Of a stretch of 64,000 nucleotides of DNA, positions 12,231 through 21,301 are shown piece by piece. Source of the DNA: Methanococcus voltae (GTDB lineage: Archaea; AGJL01; Methanococci; Methanococcales; Methanococcaceae); contig NZ_JANUCR010000006.1 in NCBI RefSeq assembly GCF_024807655.1, forward strand, positions 1 through 64,000. Reading direction: 5' to 3'. The position numbers and the translations under genes are program-made. A model generated the notes under the pieces. That model did not search any database, was not told where the DNA came from, and saw nothing but the letters and a program-made list of their open reading frames with translations. Numbering within the stretch: the stretch's first letter is position 1; each line of letters opens with the position of its first letter.

Positions 12231-15230
12231 TTATTTGATGCATACATGAACTTCTCCAACTCTTGGTTGTGAGATATAACTTTTATAGTTCAGGTTCTTT
12301 ATTGCAAGTAATACTTCATTATCTTCAATCTGAATATATTCTTTTACTTTTTCTATAATAATATCTATTTTCACATTGTCATTTTCATCTACATTTTCTA
12401 AAATTGTTTCGTACACTGTTACTGTTGTATCATTATATTCTACTTCAATATTCTTACTATGTTTATTTTTAGGTTCTGCTTTTTGTAGTGGCATCCATAT
12501 TGCTTTTACTTTTCCTCGTCCTTTTATTGCAGTAGTTTTATAATCCCAGTAAGCTTTTAATTTACCAACTTCAGCAACATTGTATTTATCAATATCTAAA
12601 ATATCATAAGCATCTTTTGATAATACCAAGTATATTGCCCCATCCCTTTCTTTTAAATCCATACCGTGAGCTCTAAGCTGTTTTTCTATATTTGATTTTA
12701 CAGTTGGTTCTGGGTCGTACATTACGTCATATATATCATAGGTTTGTCCATTTATCGTATATTTTATGTTTCTTCTTACACTTTCAATAATACATTTTCT
12801 AATTGCTTTATCTGGTGTATTGACTGCTGAATAATTTTCAACTGGATAGTCTGAACTTTGTATGTATGATTCACCAAAGTTATGGAATACTGCTCCTAAA
12901 ATTGCTCTACCTATTTTAATTACATTTTCTTTGGCTTTTTCCCTATCACCTGAGAATTTTAAATTCTCGATTTGCTCGCCAATCATTCCTAAATTATCAT
13001 AAATCCATCTACCCAATAGATGGATTTTATCATATAACCATCTGTATTCGTCTATTGTATTAACGGTCTTAATATCATCGATATCTACAATAATACAACG
13101 TGATATTAAAGCCATATCATTAACATTTAAATCATTAGTTGTTATTAATAATGGTCTTATGACTGAAGAACCGTTCCATTCTCCATCTCTTCTATATCTT
13201 TGAGTAACATCTTCAGCACCAGTTCCAATTCTTTTAATCATACCTTCTAACTTTTTAGGAATCTCTTTTAATTCATCAAATAACATCGGTAAATTTACCC
13301 ACTGTTCTTCTTCTAATCTTATACCTGTTCCTTGTGTAACTGCTTCCCCATATTGATATTCTGAATTTAATAATAATTTGCTAAATAATAAACGAACTCT
13401 TGCAGACTTACCCTGTGCATGAAGACCTGTCACTATCAAGTTGGGGAACATATCTATTTTTCTATTTGATAAAAAATAGTATCTAAATACTGAAGCCATT
13501 GTATATTCAAGAATCCATTTACTTACATCGTCTTGTAAGTAAAGTTTCAAATGTTTTACAATGTCTTTAATATCCTCTTCAGTATATTTTTCATTAAATA
13601 GTTTAATAAAGTCCCTTTTATAATGCAACATAGCTGTTTTACGTGGTAATTCCCATTCATTAGGTAGAATGATATGACTTTTATCAAAATACCCATACGA
13701 TTTAGTAACTTTCTTGCATTCGTCTACTTCAAACTTTTTGAGAATCCATTTGTAAATTAAATCGTATTCATAAAGATATTTTTGATGTCCACCATTTCCA
13801 CTTTTTGCAACTTCAACAAAATCATAAAATGCGTAATCGTCAAAAATGTCTATAAATTCCTTATTTATTTCCAACTCTTTCCCCTTCAGTACATCGTGCA
13901 AGTCAAAGAAGTGTTTATTAACTAATTTTGGTTTTGTAAAGTAAGCTAATGACCTTGTTCTTACTATTTCTTCACCATCACTATTGGTTCTTCTCTCAGT
14001 TTCTTTATTAATATTGTAAATTCCTCTGAAGCATTCCATTTCTAACTTACCAACGTTTCCCAACATTAAAGCTTCTAATTCATCGACGCTCTTTTCTTCT
14101 GCATTTATCTTTTTTACGTAGTAAGCTTTTAAAGGATTTCCTTTTTTCTTATTTGCTAACCAACAGGTTGAACACTCTTGTATTGGACAATTCATACAAT
14201 TTGTTGGAGCTCGTCTACTATTGAACCACTCTTCTAAACTTCTTAGTGTCAAATCCTCATTAAAGTTATTTGAGTACTCTTTAAATATGCTTAAAGTCTT
14301 TGAAACGTCTTCTCCTTGCACTTGATTAAATATCATCATAAAGAAAGCTCTTAGAAATAATTGTATATCTCGATTAGCTTCTCCATTTTTTCTAAGCTCT
14401 AAAGCTTTTTTAACACACGGTGGTACATAATCCCAGTTTATCTCTTCAATGGATTTAAAATCTCTTTCTTCATAGTTTTCATTTAAAACATTATCTTTAT
14501 AGTTTACATAATTCTTAAACTGATTAATAACAGCATTATAATCATATTTAACGTCGTTTATCTCTAAAACTCTTCCTTTTTTAGAAATATATTTTTTATT
14601 ATCGCTGAATGGGATTCTTAAAACTCTTGCTAAATCATAAATGTTAGAATCTCCATTCACAATATAGTTATTTTTGTTATCAAATTCAATAAGTTTCTTA
14701 AACTTTAACAGTTCTTCTTCAGTAATTGAATTTTCCAATAAATAATATAATTGTATTCCGTGACCTGTAAAGAATGAGAAAGTTGGCTTTATGGGTAAAT
14801 TTAAATTTTTATAATAGTCTTCAACTAACTTGTGAGCTTCCAAGTCAGTTATCTTAGTAATATCTTTTTCTAAAAACTTTTCATCTTTTTTAGGGTCTCC
14901 ATAATTAAGAACATCTTTTAAAACATCTATATCAATAGGTATTATGGATATATTATCAAATGTAGCGTCCTTAGTACCTTTATGTTCTTTTCTCAATCCA
15001 ATACCATAATATACACTCATTAAATTATTAAGTGTAACACTTTCCGCTAAAAACTTTGGTAATTCATTAGGATATTTAAAATATTTTTGAACTGGTTTAC
15101 CATTGCTATTAAACGCTCTAAGTTCTATAAACTTATCTTCATCTATATTTTTAGATGCTACATCAAACACAGACCTGAAGAATACATTAACTGTATTGCT
15201 TAATTCTATTTTTCTTTCTTTTTTACCCAT
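12231..15230 (-). CDS. PrimPol-helicase replication initiator
   Basis: A 999-residue protein. The N-terminal part resembles an archaeo-eukaryotic-type primase-polymerase: an acidic hhDhD motif (IPIDIDV, ~100), a GHGIQLYYLL strand (~150) and DLARVLRIPF (~208). A Cys cluster CMNCPIQECSTCW (~345-357) may bind zinc. A helicase P-loop follows (GLHAQGKS, ~601-608), then Walker B (LPMLFDEL), a sensor (LLITTND) and a putative arginine finger (ALISRC). The last ~180 residues end in a winged-helix-like domain. The first ~815 residues are nearly identical to the element C protein and the C-terminus is not. GGGG precedes the start. Confidence 0.85.
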   Translation of the reverse strand: MGKKERKIELSNTVNVFFRSVFDVASKNIDEDKFIELRAFNSNGKPVQKYFKYPNELPKFLAESVTLNNLMSVYYGIGLRKEHKGTKDATFDNISIIPIDIDVLKDVLNYGDPKKDEKFLEKDITKITDLEAHKLVEDYYKNLNLPIKPTFSFFTGHGIQLYYLLENSITEEELLKFKKLIEFDNKNNYIVNGDSNIYDLARVLRIPFSDNKKYISKKGRVLEINDVKYDYNAVINQFKNYVNYKDNVLNENYEERDFKSIEEINWDYVPPCVKKALELRKNGEANRDIQLFLRAFFMMIFNQVQGEDVSKTLSIFKEYSNNFNEDLTLRSLEEWFNSRRAPTNCMNCPIQECSTCWLANKKKGNPLKAYYVKKINAEEKSVDELEALMLGNVGKLEMECFRGIYNINKETERRTNSDGEEIVRTRSLAYFTKPKLVNKHFFDLHDVLKGKELEINKEFIDIFDDYAFYDFVEVAKSGNGGHQKYLYEYDLIYKWILKKFEVDECKKVTKSYGYFDKSHIILPNEWELPRKTAMLHYKRDFIKLFNEKYTEEDIKDIVKHLKLYLQDDVSKWILEYTMASVFRYYFLSNRKIDMFPNLIVTGLHAQGKSARVRLLFSKLLLNSEYQYGEAVTQGTGIRLEEEQWVNLPMLFDELKEIPKKLEGMIKRIGTGAEDVTQRYRRDGEWNGSSVIRPLLITTNDLNVNDMALISRCIIVDIDDIKTVNTIDEYRWLYDKIHLLGRWIYDNLGMIGEQIENLKFSGDREKAKENVIKIGRAILGAVFHNFGESYIQSSDYPVENYSAVNTPDKAIRKCIIESVRRNIKYTINGQTYDIYDVMYDPEPTVKSNIEKQLRAHGMDLKERDGAIYLVLSKDAYDILDIDKYNVAEVGKLKAYWDYKTTAIKGRGKVKAIWMPLQKAEPKNKHSKNIEVEYNDTTVTVYETILENVDENDNVKIDIIIEKVKEYIQIEDNEVLLAIKNLNYKSYISQPRVGEVHVCIK

Positions 15231-15237
15231 ATTACCC

Positions 15238-16191
15238 CTATAAGATATTTTTTATATTATTTAAACTTTCATTTGTCCTTTCTCGATTGTGTGCGTAAAT
15301 CATTGTAGTTTCTACCCTATTATGTCCCATATATCTACTTACTTCATCTAAATTAACCCCTTTCGTTAGTAGATTTACACAACAACCGTGTCTTATGGAA
15401 TGTAACACAATTCTCCTATTTTTAGCAAGTTTACCTTCTGCCTTCAGTTCCTTAACACAAGCGTTAAAAACTCGATATATTGCATTTCTATTTATTTGCT
15501 CACCGTTAAGCTTCTGAAATAAGTAATCATTATCATTTTTATTTCTATTCTTTGTAATAATATAGTTTAAAGCTTCTTTGGTATCATTTGCTAATATTAC
15601 CCTTCTTTCGGTGTAGTTCTTGGATTTAGTTATTACAATTACTCCATTTTTACTATCGTAATCTTTCAGTCTACTATTGAGAATTTCTGAAACTCTGCAT
15701 CCAGTATCCCATAAAGTTCTTAGAAGAACTGCATCCCTATCCTGGGTGTAATTATTTTTATTATAGAGTTTTTGGAATATTAAGTCCATATCTTGAGTAG
15801 TTACATAATCGTAATGCTTCTTATCGAACTTTTTAAACCGTTTACGTTCTTTACACTCTGTTTCAAATTCTTCAAAGTTATCAAACTTCATAACTTTGTA
15901 AAACATCACTAAAAGGTTATAATACCTTATTTCTGTATTTTTAGCAATCTTTCGTTCATTTGATAAATACATAAAGAACTTTCCAAAATCTAATTTTGTT
16001 AGATTTTCAGGTTTTCGTTTTAATGTTAAGTTACAATACCTAAGGAATACTTTTAGTTTAGTTACATCGATTTGAAGTGTGCTTTTAGCAATACCGTCAA
16101 GTTCACGTTCATATTTGTATCTTTCCACGTATTCCTCGATATTATACTGTTCGTTTCTATTGAATGCGATTAATCGTTTTACCTCTTTCAT
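15238..16191 (-). CDS. Tyrosine integrase
   Basis: 317 residues when started at the ATG at 16191, which has GGGAG upstream; this gives the same length as its element C counterpart (a TTG start at 16203 is possible). An N-terminal SAM-like arm domain (~1-115) is followed by the catalytic domain with R in DTGCRVSEIL (~166), HSIRHG (~264), and GHNRVETTMIYAHN carrying the second H and the nucleophilic Y (~289-300). It catalyses integration and excision at the tRNA-Ser site. It is about 95% identical by eye to the product of 39523-40476, most differences being N-terminal. It lies seven bases upstream of the initiator gene. Confidence 0.92.
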   Translation of the reverse strand: MKEVKRLIAFNRNEQYNIEEYVERYKYERELDGIAKSTLQIDVTKLKVFLRYCNLTLKRKPENLTKLDFGKFFMYLSNERKIAKNTEIRYYNLLVMFYKVMKFDNFEEFETECKERKRFKKFDKKHYDYVTTQDMDLIFQKLYNKNNYTQDRDAVLLRTLWDTGCRVSEILNSRLKDYDSKNGVIVITKSKNYTERRVILANDTKEALNYIITKNRNKNDNDYLFQKLNGEQINRNAIYRVFNACVKELKAEGKLAKNRRIVLHSIRHGCCVNLLTKGVNLDEVSRYMGHNRVETTMIYAHNRERTNESLNNIKNIL

Positions 16192-16257
16192 ACTATCTCC
16201 CAAGATTAAAAAAATATATTAATAAATTGTTAATTTTTGTAAATTTTAATTAATTAT

Positions 16258-16503
16258 TCAGTTATTACATACCCTATTCTGTAATTGTAGCTTTTTATTT
16301 GCTTTAATGAGTATATCACGTTTTGAAACAATAATATCAAATATTTTAAGTTCTTCTTTTGAATATTGGGTAAATATTTCCCTTTTTATCGTTTCTTTAA
16401 CGCTTTCTTGAAATTCTTTGTAATCTTCATCATCTTCTAAATCTAAATAATCTATAAAATCCTGTTCCGATTCCTTATACTCTATTACAGTATCTACAAT
16501 CAT
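16258..16503 (-). CDS. Hypothetical acidic protein
   Basis: An 81-residue, strongly acidic N-terminal half (DYLDLEDDEDYKEF) followed by a basic helix-rich C-terminus. It starts one base after the preceding gene ends, within the leftward early operon. No family was recognised and no equivalent is apparent in element C. Confidence 0.55.
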   Translation of the reverse strand: MIVDTVIEYKESEQDFIDYLDLEDDEDYKEFQESVKETIKREIFTQYSKEELKIFDIIVSKRDILIKANKKLQLQNRVCNN

Positions 16504-16504
16504 A

Positions 16505-16963
16505 TTAAGCCTCTAAAATAAAATCGCTATTATTTACATCGTTTGTTGATACAATTAACTCGATAACTTCATTTTTTGAGTTAGATTTATAACCAAAGTT
16601 ACTACCCATTTCTAAATGAATCCCTAAATTTTTAGCTAATAAATTAACTTCTTCTTGGGTAATTCGTGGGATTTTGCACCATTCGTCGTACATTTCCTTT
16701 TCATATTTTGAAGGTCTAATATCGTAAGTATTTTCATACCAAACCCAGCCTTCAGGTTTTGTATCATTAATATTCAGCGCATAAACTGAAAAAGTGTTCA
16801 TAAAATCATTTATTTTCATATCAATTTCTTGTTTAGGAATTTGTGGCAAATATTTTTCTACAAATTTTACTAATTCTCTTCCTACTCGTAACTTCTTAGA
16901 TACATGTTCTGTTAACAATTTTTGAGATTCTGAACCTTCTATTACTTTATATCGTTTTATCAT
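16505..16963 (-). CDS. Hypothetical early protein
   Basis: A 152-residue soluble protein with Trp/Tyr-rich central part (EGWVWYENTYDIRPSKYEKE) and a helical N-terminus. It overlaps the upstream gene by 17 bases. No motif of known function was seen. Placement between regulator-like genes and the integrase suggests an early function. Confidence 0.6.
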   Translation of the reverse strand: MIKRYKVIEGSESQKLLTEHVSKKLRVGRELVKFVEKYLPQIPKQEIDMKINDFMNTFSVYALNINDTKPEGWVWYENTYDIRPSKYEKEMYDEWCKIPRITQEEVNLLAKNLGIHLEMGSNFGYKSNSKNEVIELIVSTNDVNNSDFILEA

Positions 16964-17273
16964 TTTCAGCCACCTCTTGCGGTTCTTCTGTAAATAACGC
17001 TAAGCTATCAATACTCCAACCTTTTACATTATTTGTAGCTACTTCTTGGACTTCCCACATCGGTTCGTCATTGTCAGGGTAGCTAATTACTGTTATAGGG
17101 AACCATTTACAGAGTTTTATCGTATTTATTAAAATACTATCTTTTAAGAAGTCTATTGTAGTTATTTCCCCTTTTTGAGATACGTTAACTTCTAAATTTG
17201 CCCTTTTACTAAATTTAATAGCTTTTATAATAATTTTATTAATTTCTTCTTCCCTTTGTTCAAGCTTTTTCAT
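16947..17273 (-). CDS. Hypothetical early protein
   Basis: A 108-residue protein with a helical N-terminus and a beta-rich middle (LEVNVSQKGEITTIDFL, CKWFPITVISYPDND). It starts at the last base of the upstream stop codon region and overlaps the next gene. The family is unknown. Confidence 0.6.
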   Translation of the reverse strand: MKKLEQREEEINKIIIKAIKFSKRANLEVNVSQKGEITTIDFLKDSILINTIKLCKWFPITVISYPDNDEPMWEVQEVATNNVKGWSIDSLALFTEEPQEVAENDKTI

Positions 17274-17767
17274 TACCTCACCTTTATTCCTAATCTTTTT
17301 CCTACTGCAACTATTTCCGATTTGTAAATCTTAAAAAACCTGTCGTCTAACTTTTTAGGTACTCTAAAATAATAAACGCCGTCTTCAATGAGGATAGTTT
17401 GTTCGTATACTAAGTCTTCGGGAATATTTGCATCTTTATAATTCTTTTCTTTTTCTTCATTTGATGGGATTGAATTTTCTATCTTTTTTAATTCTTTTTT
17501 GGTTTCTTCAGTTGTAGCTACTAACATATCATTTTCTATTTTAAAGCCATCTGGACACGTGAAATCATTATTATATACTCTAAATCCGTGCCAACACCAT
17601 TGGCTAAATATTTTGTATACATCTGGTTTCACGTGCTTTGGAACCAATCCTTTTAAGTGCTTTTTAATTACGTAATTTATATTTCCTAAAAACTCATTAT
17701 CAAGTTTTTTATTCTCTTCAACTGCTTTTATAACTCCTTCATCTTCAGTTTTATAATTGTAAATCAT
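17273..17767 (-). CDS. Hypothetical early protein
   Basis: A 164-residue protein. The ATG at 17767 is preferred because it immediately follows the preceding gene with GGAGGT upstream; a frame beginning at 17785 would overlap that gene. It has a Trp-rich segment (IFSQWCWHGFRVYNNDF) and a C-terminal YYFRVPKKLDDRFFKIYKSE stretch. No known domain was recognised. Confidence 0.6.
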   Translation of the reverse strand: MIYNYKTEDEGVIKAVEENKKLDNEFLGNINYVIKKHLKGLVPKHVKPDVYKIFSQWCWHGFRVYNNDFTCPDGFKIENDMLVATTEETKKELKKIENSIPSNEEKEKNYKDANIPEDLVYEQTILIEDGVYYFRVPKKLDDRFFKIYKSEIVAVGKRLGIKVR

Positions 17768-17768
17768 T

Positions 17769-17942
17769 TTAAACCTCCAATTCATAACCTAAGTTTATTA
17801 AGTCATTTTTTAACTTTTTAAGTTCGTTTTCATCTTCTAAAATAATTCCTATGCCTAATTTACCTAAATATTTACGAGATATTGCAATTTCTGCCCCGTT
17901 GCCCCTTGGTTTTATAAGTCTCTCTTTTGTTATTATTACCAT
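17769..17942 (-). CDS. AbrB-like swapped-hairpin protein 2
   Basis: A 57-residue protein from the ATG at 17942, right after the stop of the first AbrB-like gene. ERLIKPRGNGAEIAISRKYL followed by GKLGIGIIL is an AbrB/MazE-type swapped hairpin. Its closest relative in the window is the 53-residue product of 42082-42243. The pair of AbrB-like genes opens the leftward operon in both B and C, so they may act as a heterodimeric DNA-binding switch. That is inference. Confidence 0.65.
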   Translation of the reverse strand: MVIITKERLIKPRGNGAEIAISRKYLGKLGIGIILEDENELKKLKNDLINLGYELEV

Positions 17943-17943
17943 T

Positions 17944-18135
17944 TTAAGCCTCTTCGGGTTCTTTTTCAACTAAAGACTCGATAATTCTATCTTTAAGGTA
18001 TTGATTATCAGGTAATACGATTAAAATCGCTTCTTTATCAATTTCAGATTTTGGCATTGAAAATCTTGCAGAATTACCGTGTTGAGCAATTACTCCCCAG
18101 TAAACGTTAGCATCAATTTTTGATGTACTTGCCAT
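17944..18135 (-). CDS. AbrB-like swapped-hairpin protein 1
   Basis: A 63-residue protein with WGVIAQHGNSARFSMPKSEI, the AbrB-like DNA-binding hairpin, and an acidic tail. The homologue at 42243-42428 shares TSK/TAK-D-VYWG(V/I)I, HGNSARFS(M/L)PK and LI(V/I)LPDN. GGTGAAAA lies upstream of the ATG. First gene of the leftward early operon, facing the winged-helix gene; likely a transcription regulator. Confidence 0.7.
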   Translation of the reverse strand: MASTSKIDANVYWGVIAQHGNSARFSMPKSEIDKEAILIVLPDNQYLKDRIIESLVEKEPEEA

Positions 18136-18344
18136 TTTTTCACCTTTTATATATTTGTTATTTTTAACAAATTAATGGTTATATTTTACCACTAATTATA
18201 TGTTTAATTATACGTCCTATATATAACTTTCTAAAAAATACCATTAATTGTTAAATAATCAAATGAATTGATTAAAATAACAATAATTTGTTAAATATTA
18301 TTAGTACGAAAAATATAGTATTAAGGATTATTTGAGGGATTAAT
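18136..18344. promoter_or_regulatory. Divergent control region of element B
   Basis: This stretch has repeated operator-like blocks: TAACAAATTAATGGTTA (about 18165-18181), ACCACTAATTA (18188-18198), TACCATTAATTGTTAAA (about 18239-18255) and TAACAATAATTTGTTAAA (about 18278-18295). The first and third form an inverted repeat. TATA-like sequence CTATATATAAC lies at about 18212. The blocks probably bind the AbrB-like or winged-helix proteins that flank the region. Confidence 0.5.
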
Positions 18345-18761
18345 TTGTTATTAAAAATATTGACTAAAAAAAGTGTCAAAGAAATTTTATATTTAATAAA
18401 TGATAATGAAGAAATGTATTGGGGACAAATTCAAGAATTATTAGGGGTAGATGGAAGTAATCTAAGTAAAGTACTTTCATTATTGGTTAAAAATGGCATA
18501 CTATCTAAAAGAAGAATATTAAAAGGCGATAGTATGCCCTATTCATATTTTAAATTAACTAAAAAAGGTAAAACTGCACTTAAACTTTATGAAATTGGCG
18601 AGCTATTAGACGATAATCAAGATATAAAAATAGCCGTTTCAAACGCTGATGATGACGATTTATCAGATAATAAAAATAGTTCTATTTCAAATTCATATAA
18701 TAACGTAGGAACTGAAAGCGTAATAGTTACAAACTCTAAAAACATAAATGTAAAAAAATAA
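18345..18761 (+). CDS. Winged-helix regulator with Asn-rich tail (element B)
   Basis: A 138-residue protein starting at a TTG with GAGGG upstream. The winged-helix domain (~1-85) has the core VKEILYLINDNEEMYWGQIQ, recognition-helix region GSNLSKVLSLLVKNGIL and a wing ending in YFKLTKKGKTALKLYE. The tail is Asp/Asn/Ser-rich and ends VTNSKNINVKK. It shares plan and tail motif with the regulators of elements A and C. Likely the maintenance repressor or copy-number regulator of the element. Confidence 0.75.
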   Translation: MLLKILTKKSVKEILYLINDNEEMYWGQIQELLGVDGSNLSKVLSLLVKNGILSKRRILKGDSMPYSYFKLTKKGKTALKLYEIGELLDDNQDIKIAVSNADDDDLSDNKNSSISNSYNNVGTESVIVTNSKNINVKK

Positions 18762-18949
18762 TTTCATCTTTTTTATAAATCTTAATTTAAATTTTAAATA
18801 TTTTTTATTGCTAATTGTTGGGTTCCTATCCTCATTATATTTTTAATTCTAACTTATTATATAAAACTCTTTCTATTGGGATTATTTCGAAATTAATTAA
18901 TATATGTTACAACACTTTTTTATTATTTATCATTAAAAGAGGGGATAAA

Positions 18950-19081
18950 ATGAAAGAACCTAAAAGACCTACTATAAAAAAACCTAAAAGTCCATTAGAT
19001 GGACCTAAAACAGCGAAAGGATTTAGAAACAAGTTATTAACTGGTGATGGAAGAAAAAACCCCAAATTACCTAAAATTTAA
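18950..19081 (+). CDS. Small basic protein with TGDGRK motif
   Basis: A 43-residue protein; the ATG at 18950 follows GAGGGGATAAA. It is Pro/Lys-rich and ends with DGPKTAKGFRNKLLTGDGRK-NPK. The product of 43192-43368 in element C shares GPKT..G..NK..TGDGRK.PK, placed at the same point after the winged-helix gene. The motif is unfamiliar to me. Conservation in otherwise diverged proteins shows that it is functional. Confidence 0.6.
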   Translation: MKEPKRPTIKKPKSPLDGPKTAKGFRNKLLTGDGRKNPKLPKI

Positions 19082-19089
19082 GTGATAAT

Positions 19090-19188
19090 ATGCAAAATAA
19101 AATTAACAATATCATAATAACTACAATATCCATATTAGTTGGAGTATATGTGGTATATCACGTAGCAACTACCTTATTTTTCCATTAA
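19090..19188 (+). CDS. 32-residue single-pass membrane peptide
   Basis: The frame MQNKINNIII... ends at TAA 19186-19188, with GTGAT seven bases upstream of the ATG. Residues ~8-30 form one membrane helix (IIITTISILVGVYVVYHVAT). It lies eight bases after the TGDGRK protein in a short rightward operon. Function unknown. Confidence 0.45.
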   Translation: MQNKINNIIITTISILVGVYVVYHVATTLFFH

Positions 19189-19233
19189 TATTATGTTAAA
19201 AATAATTAATATTAATTAAAAAGAGGTTTTAAT

Positions 19234-19488
19234 ATGACTGAAGAATCTAATAAATTTGATAAAGGGTTTACTTATAGTATTATTAAGCGTTATACATCTA
19301 ACATAGAAGGTCTTTACAATTTTGCATCAAAAAGACATACAATTGTTAAATATTTGATTTATATATTTTTAATACTATTTTCTATTGAAGGTATTATTAT
19401 ATTTGCAATTTCATTGGTAGTTTATATTTTTTGGTTATTGGCTATAATTGTCATCATTTTAAGGTCTATTGTAGGACCCTTTATATAA
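19234..19488 (+). CDS. Small membrane protein
   Basis: An 84-residue protein with GAGGT upstream. The N-terminal ~37 residues are polar and the rest is a long hydrophobic region (about 38-80) able to form two membrane helices. Last gene of the rightward operon; converges with the serine recombinase gene. No family was recognised. Confidence 0.55.
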   Translation: MTEESNKFDKGFTYSIIKRYTSNIEGLYNFASKRHTIVKYLIYIFLILFSIEGIIIFAISLVVYIFWLLAIIVIILRSIVGPFI

Positions 19489-19510
19489 CTAAAATGTATC
19501 TTTCTTTTTA

Positions 19511-20059
19511 TTATTTTTCCAAATATCTATACAAAGTAGTTTTACTTACCCCAGTAATCTCTTTTATTTCTTTTAATGTACATTCACCCGAATTATAAAG
19601 TTTAATGGCCATTTCTACCTTACCTAAATCAACCTTCGGACGACCCCCAACTCTACCACGTGAACGTGCAACATCTAAACCGTTTTTAGTTCTTTCTTTT
19701 ATTAATTTACGTTCAAATTCTGCCAAAGCGGAAAATATATTAAACATTAACTCACCCTGTGCAGTTGTTGTATCAATCCAAGCTTCTTTTAAACTTTTTA
19801 ATTGAACACCTTTTGATTTAAAAAGCTCCATCGTAGTAATTAAATCTTTCATACTACGAGATAAACGAGTTAAATCAGAAACTACAACAATATCATTCTC
19901 CCTAATAGTTTCCATCATTTTATTGAATTCTGGACGTTCTGATTTACCTCCAGAAATCTTTTCAAAATAGATTTTTTCACAACCTACTTTTTTAAGTTCT
20001 TCAATATACTTTTCAATATTCTGTTCCTTGGTTGAAACTCTTGCATAACCAATTTTCAT
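19511..20059 (-). CDS. Serine recombinase (resolvase/invertase type)
   Basis: A 182-residue protein with the resolvase N-terminal domain: MKIGYARVSTKEQ (catalytic S9), VVSDLTRLSRSMKDL with catalytic-site arginines, and FSALAEFERKLIKERTKNGL at the long helix. A C-terminal helix-turn-helix follows (CTLKEIKEITGVSKTTLYRYL). It is nearly identical to the product of 56148-56696. Upstream non-coding DNA is also conserved between the two copies up to the palindrome at 20207. It likely acts at that site for inversion, resolution or module exchange. Confidence 0.9.
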   Translation of the reverse strand: MKIGYARVSTKEQNIEKYIEELKKVGCEKIYFEKISGGKSERPEFNKMMETIRENDIVVVSDLTRLSRSMKDLITTMELFKSKGVQLKSLKEAWIDTTTAQGELMFNIFSALAEFERKLIKERTKNGLDVARSRGRVGGRPKVDLGKVEMAIKLYNSGECTLKEIKEITGVSKTTLYRYLEK

Positions 20060-20286
20060 TTACTCACCCATTAATTAAAAAAATAAAATAAAAAAGATTC
20101 CCAAAACTCATAAAATTATTTACTAAAAATACTTTGATTTTGGCACGAGTTTTGGAACTGATTTTTAAACAAAAAATAACAATAATTTATAAAATAAAAA
20201 TATTCCCAATAACGGTCGTTATTGGTACTAAAAAAATTATAATAAATTTTAATATAATTAAAAAATAAATGTATAAAATATTTTAT
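20060..20286. promoter_or_regulatory. Conserved upstream region and putative crossover site of the serine recombinase
   Basis: About 150 bp upstream of the recombinase are almost identical to 56697-56851 in element C. The conserved block ends in a palindrome at 20207-20226 with 9-bp arms CCAATAACG and CGTTATTGG around the dinucleotide GT. Serine recombinases cut with a two-base overlap at the centre of such sites. Homology with element C stops at this centre, where C has CCAATAACG-AC-CGTTTTTAA. This marks the site as the probable crossover point. Confidence 0.65.
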
Positions 20287-20424
20287 TCAATAACGTATTT
20301 CAGTACTTTCCAACTTTTCAAACTCATCACGAGTCATCCCATATTTTTTTTTAAATTCTGCATCTGATTCTTCAATAAATAAATCTTTAAGTTTTTTTAT
20401 ACATTTTCTTTTTTCCTCATCCAT
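20287..20424 (-). CDS. Hypothetical 45-residue protein
   Basis: A frame from the ATG at 20424 (GAGGG five bases upstream) to TGA at 20287-20289; an ATG at 20436 overlapping the previous stop is also possible. The product is charged and helical (DEEKRKCIKKLKDLFIEE). It is the last gene of the leftward virion module. Unknown function. Confidence 0.45.
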   Translation of the reverse strand: MDEEKRKCIKKLKDLFIEESDAEFKKKYGMTRDEFEKLESTEIRY

Positions 20425-20432
20425 AAAATCCC

Positions 20433-21275
20433 TCATTTTTTCTTAGTAGTATTTCTATTATTTTTACTATTTTTACCTTTTGATTTAACTTTTGAGGGAG
20501 TTTTAATATATTTACTTGTAACTTTTTTATCCACTTCTTTTAACCCTTTAATAAAATCTTTTTCTTGATTTTTAAAAATATTATAAAATGATTTACCTTT
20601 TTTTATTTTATTTTTATTAATTAATAATGTACCAAACCAGTCTGCAAATATTTCTTCATTAGATTGTCGGTAGTCTCTTTCATCCTTCCTTTTTTTATAA
20701 CTTTTATTATTTTCACAAGTATAGGGATATATCTTTTTAGTTATTTTAATTACTTCATTTCTTAATTTTAATGGATTATTTCCTATTTTTCCAAAAAGAT
20801 AATTCCCATCGGATATGTAATTTGATTTTATATTCCTATCATAAGCGTGTCCTAATTCGTGAGCAAAAGTTTTTTCAAATTCTACATCATCAATATTTTT
20901 ATTAATATGTATAAATCCCTGTTTTGGAACTTCTTTTATATCATTGTTCCATTCAAAATATCCATATCTACCATCCTTTTTACCCTGCATTGCTTGGAGT
21001 TTTGGCTCACCAACATATTTATGAGTATAAAATAATCTTTTATTCATTAGTTCGGGCGGTTGTGTATCGACCCCCCTAATATCATACGCTTTCGGATTCT
21101 TTTTCCATTCATCAAGCTGTTTTTTATTTCCTTTTTTAATAACTCTTTTAGTGGTTAGTAAGTCTTTATGTTGATTATCTACAGACATACTGTGAAATAT
21201 CCTTAATAATTTCTTTTTATCTTCTTTATTAGGAGTATATTCTTCATTAGATTTAGTTTTTTTAGTTCGTGCCAA
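20433..21275 (-). CDS. Zincin-type metalloprotease
   Basis: A 280-residue basic protein with HELGH (in FAHELGHAYD, ~139-143) as zinc-binding and catalytic motif and a likely third ligand in EEIFADWFG (~209). The N- and C-terminal ends are Lys-rich (KSKGKNSKNNRNTTKKK). This is the arrangement of small zincin peptidases. It follows the 1221-residue protein gene and a 21-residue gene in the virion module. It may process a virion protein or act in entry or exit. No signal peptide is visible. The substrate is unknown. Confidence 0.7.
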   Translation of the reverse strand: MARTKKTKSNEEYTPNKEDKKKLLRIFHSMSVDNQHKDLLTTKRVIKKGNKKQLDEWKKNPKAYDIRGVDTQPPELMNKRLFYTHKYVGEPKLQAMQGKKDGRYGYFEWNNDIKEVPKQGFIHINKNIDDVEFEKTFAHELGHAYDRNIKSNYISDGNYLFGKIGNNPLKLRNEVIKITKKIYPYTCENNKSYKKRKDERDYRQSNEEIFADWFGTLLINKNKIKKGKSFYNIFKNQEKDFIKGLKEVDKKVTSKYIKTPSKVKSKGKNSKNNRNTTKKK

Positions 21276-21301
21276 GTAATCACCGTTTGATAATAAATTA
21301 A

